Shown here: piece by piece, positions 62,553 through 64,000 of the stretch
Numbering within the stretch: the first letter of the stretch is position 1
Layout of the letters: the number at the start of each line of letters is the position of its first letter
Assembly: GCF_014529625.1 (NCBI RefSeq)
Contig: NZ_CP076039.1
Location: 3,224,001 to 3,288,000 of the forward strand
Direction: 5' to 3'
From: Candidatus Pelagisphaera phototrophica
GTDB lineage: Bacteria; Verrucomicrobiota; Verrucomicrobiia; Opitutales; Opitutaceae
Length of the DNA stretch: 64,000 bases
Notes under the pieces: model-generated
Databases searched by the model: none
Seen by the model: only the letters and a program-made list of their open reading frames with translations
Told to the model about the DNA's origin: nothing
Translations under genes and position numbers: made by a program

Positions 62553-63377
62553 TTACGGTTGCAGTTGGAACAGAAAGAATTCGTATTTTTTGACCGCACA
62601 AAATTTGTCCGCGTCAATCAATACTCTTTGCGACAGTGCTTTCTCGTACTTGCTGCGACCAAACCACTTAACAATCTTCCAGAGGAAAGGGTTCCGTTCG
62701 CGAAACTTCTCGGTCAAAATGTCCGCACCCAGCAAAATCTTTTCTGCCCAATCATCGGCAATTTCAAGGGTCTTGCGAATGTCCGGTGTTATATCCCTGC
62801 GAATGACAATTCCAAAGGCACTTTCTTCTGCCTTTTTCAGAAACTCATTATAGTCGTGCCCGCTCTTGGACAATTCACCCGCATTCTGATCTAGGACAAA
62901 ATAGTCGCACACCATTAAATAGCCCTTTGGGTTCAAGGCCTGTTGAGCCACTTCAAATAACTTGTCCAGGGGAATATACTGGCAAGACTCACTCATAATA
63001 ATGAGATCGTATCCACCTTCCAATTGCGAATCTTCGAATTTTGTGAAATGGAAGAGAGCTTCTACTTTTTCGGCAAAGACCTTTTTCTGATTGATGTCGG
63101 GTGAAAGCCCTTCGACCTCATACCCTTGAGCTTTCAAATGCAGGCAAAGTTCCCCCGTGCCACAACCGACATCAAGTACCCTGCGGGTTCCTTCAGGAAT
63201 ACTGTCGATCAGAAAATCTTCATAACGCTTCTGAGCTGCCTTGAGCGCTTCCATCGTCAGCTCGTCATCCGGCAACCACATTCCGTAATGGAGCCGCTCT
63301 AGGCCGAGGGCATCACGATAAAAGCGCAAGGCCCGATCATTTTTCGCTTTTTCAGTTGTTGGAGCTGAGGAACTCAT
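62553..63377 (-). CDS. SAM-dependent methyltransferase
   Basis: From the ATG at 63375-63377 the protein has 274 residues (MSSSAPTTEKAKNDRALRFY). The 39-residue 5' extension to 63494 is not conserved-looking. RRVLDVGCGTGELCLHLKAQ is motif I for SAM binding. YDLIIMSESCQYIPLDKLFE and LNPKGYLMVCDYFVLDQN follow as motifs II and III. The opening LRFYRDALGLERLHYGMW and overall layout resemble small-molecule/quinone-type C- or O-methyltransferases. The substrate is unknown. It converges with purD and diverges from the topoisomerase gene. Confidence 0.85.
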   Translation of the reverse strand: MSSSAPTTEKAKNDRALRFYRDALGLERLHYGMWLPDDELTMEALKAAQKRYEDFLIDSIPEGTRRVLDVGCGTGELCLHLKAQGYEVEGLSPDINQKKVFAEKVEALFHFTKFEDSQLEGGYDLIIMSESCQYIPLDKLFEVAQQALNPKGYLMVCDYFVLDQNAGELSKSGHDYNEFLKKAEESAFGIVIRRDITPDIRKTLEIADDWAEKILLGADILTEKFRERNPFLWKIVKWFGRSKYEKALSQRVLIDADKFCAVKKYEFFLFQLQP

Positions 63378-63556
63378 AGTCGAGGGGTAAGGAAAACCGT
63401 TTTCGTTTGAGGTGATCGCAACCCAACTATCAGATAAAATATTGTAAAGAGAAAACGCTATCCCGCGATTCCTCGGTGTATACCCTTTTTCCAAGGCTCA
63501 ACTGCAACATTACCGCTTGATTTCGACGCTCGGTCTTATTGCTATCGAGCCAAGAA

Positions 63557-64000
63557 ATGGCAGAATCGAATTATACCGAATCGAGCATTAAATCCTTAAG
63601 CCCGCGTGAGCATATCCGGCTCAGGCCGGGAATGTACATCGGGAAACTGGGAAATGGAGCATCCGCTGACGATGGGATTTATGTTCTGCTGAAGGAAATC
63701 ATCGACAACTCGATCGACGAGCATTCGAGCGGGCACGGAAAGCGAATCGACATAACGGTTGGCGATGAGGTAGTGGCGATCAGGGACTTTGGACGTGGAA
63801 TCCCCCTCGGCAAAGTGGTAGACTGTGTTTCCAAGATCAATACAGGTGCCAAATACGATAGTGAAACTTTCCAAAAGAGCGTAGGACTGAACGGCGTCGG
63901 CACCAAAGCGGTCAATGCCTTGTCCAGCTATTTTCTCGCCGAGTCCTATCGGGACTCGAAAATGAAACAGGCGATCTTTTCCCAAGGCGAATTGGAATCC
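63557..64000 (+). CDS. type IIA topoisomerase B subunit (ParE/GyrB-like), 5' part
   Basis: The gene starts at the ATG 63557-63559 ([20 protein letters not shown]) and runs off the right edge after 148 codons. The GHKL ATPase fold is clear: [28 protein letters not shown] with the Mg-binding Asn, [16 protein letters not shown] (ATP-binding DxGxG type) and [16 protein letters not shown] (ATP lid). IDNSIDE and GLNGVG are commoner in topoisomerase IV ParE-type sequences of Bacteroidetes/Verrucomicrobia than in GyrB, so ParE is favoured. The missing C-terminal part would be needed to be sure. Confidence 0.88.
   Translation, partial: MAESNYTESSIKSLSPREHIRLRPGMYIGKLGNGASADDGIYVLLKEIIDNSIDEHSSGHGKRIDITVGDEVVAIRDFGRGIPLGKVVDCVSKINTGAKYDSETFQKSVGLNGVGTKAVNALSSYFLAESYRDSKMKQAIFSQGELES

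Noticed and set aside
1-64000. CRISPR arrays, tRNA or rRNA genes, complete insertion sequences, prophage genes
   Set aside because: Looked for by eye and not seen: no regularly spaced repeats, no CCA-ended cloverleaf or rRNA-like stretches, no transposase or phage motifs. A covariance-model scan would be needed to exclude small RNAs.

Overview
The window looks like the chromosome of a marine-type Verrucomicrobiota bacterium, probably from the Opitutales/Puniceicoccaceae side. This is inferred from gene content, not from a marker-gene comparison. The clues are 13 intact secreted type I sulfatases, a DUF1552 plus DUF1592-type (PSD1-like) cytochrome pair of the kind common in Planctomycetes and Verrucomicrobia, a VPD-type C-terminal sorting tail (VPDTG, hydrophobic stretch, RRR), many Tat-type signal peptides, and an ECF sigma/FecR/TonB receptor trio. 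No tRNA, rRNA, CRISPR array, complete insertion sequence or prophage was recognised.

Layout. 1-1043 is the 5' part of a PhoD-like phosphatase, followed by a decayed response-regulator receiver (1495-1925). From 1976 to 16289 runs a sulfatase block: six sulfatases with an MFS transporter, a DMT-family permease and a Tat-exported TIM-barrel protein related to GH50-like agarases that lacks the usual catalytic Glu. 16506-17660 holds a broken Nramp-like transporter fused back-to-back with a stray sorting-signal fragment. 18006-27400 has a sugar isomerase, a LamG-like protein, two sulfatases, a DapA/NanA-type aldolase beside a decayed sialidase, a two-domain SGNH plus alpha/beta esterase, and several gene remnants. 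27738-31336 is the DUF1552/DUF1592 pair, overlapping by 4 bases. 31782-37009 is the TonB receptor, FecR and ECF sigma operon, transcribed leftward with a clear terminator. 37236-56567 holds five more sulfatases with small esterases, a second sugar isomerase, PQQ-type dehydrogenases and more pseudogenes. From about 56.8 kb the content turns to housekeeping: AraC regulator, ferrochelatase (hemH), FKBP, purD, a methyltransferase and the start of a topoisomerase IV/gyrase B gene.

Working model (inference). The region is a sulfated-polysaccharide utilisation island. The TonB receptor with its sigma/FecR pair would import and sense an oligosaccharide. The exported sulfatases and esterases would strip sulfate and acyl groups. 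The permeases, isomerases and aldolase would handle released sugars. No sulfatase-maturating enzyme (anSME) and no clear active glycoside hydrolase is in the window, so the pathway must be completed elsewhere.

Two features stand out. At least ten genes are degraded remnants with in-frame stops or truncations. Short hairpin-forming repeats of several families are scattered between genes, one nested inside another and two sitting at the broken ends of pseudogenes. Both point to a fluid, actively reshaped region.
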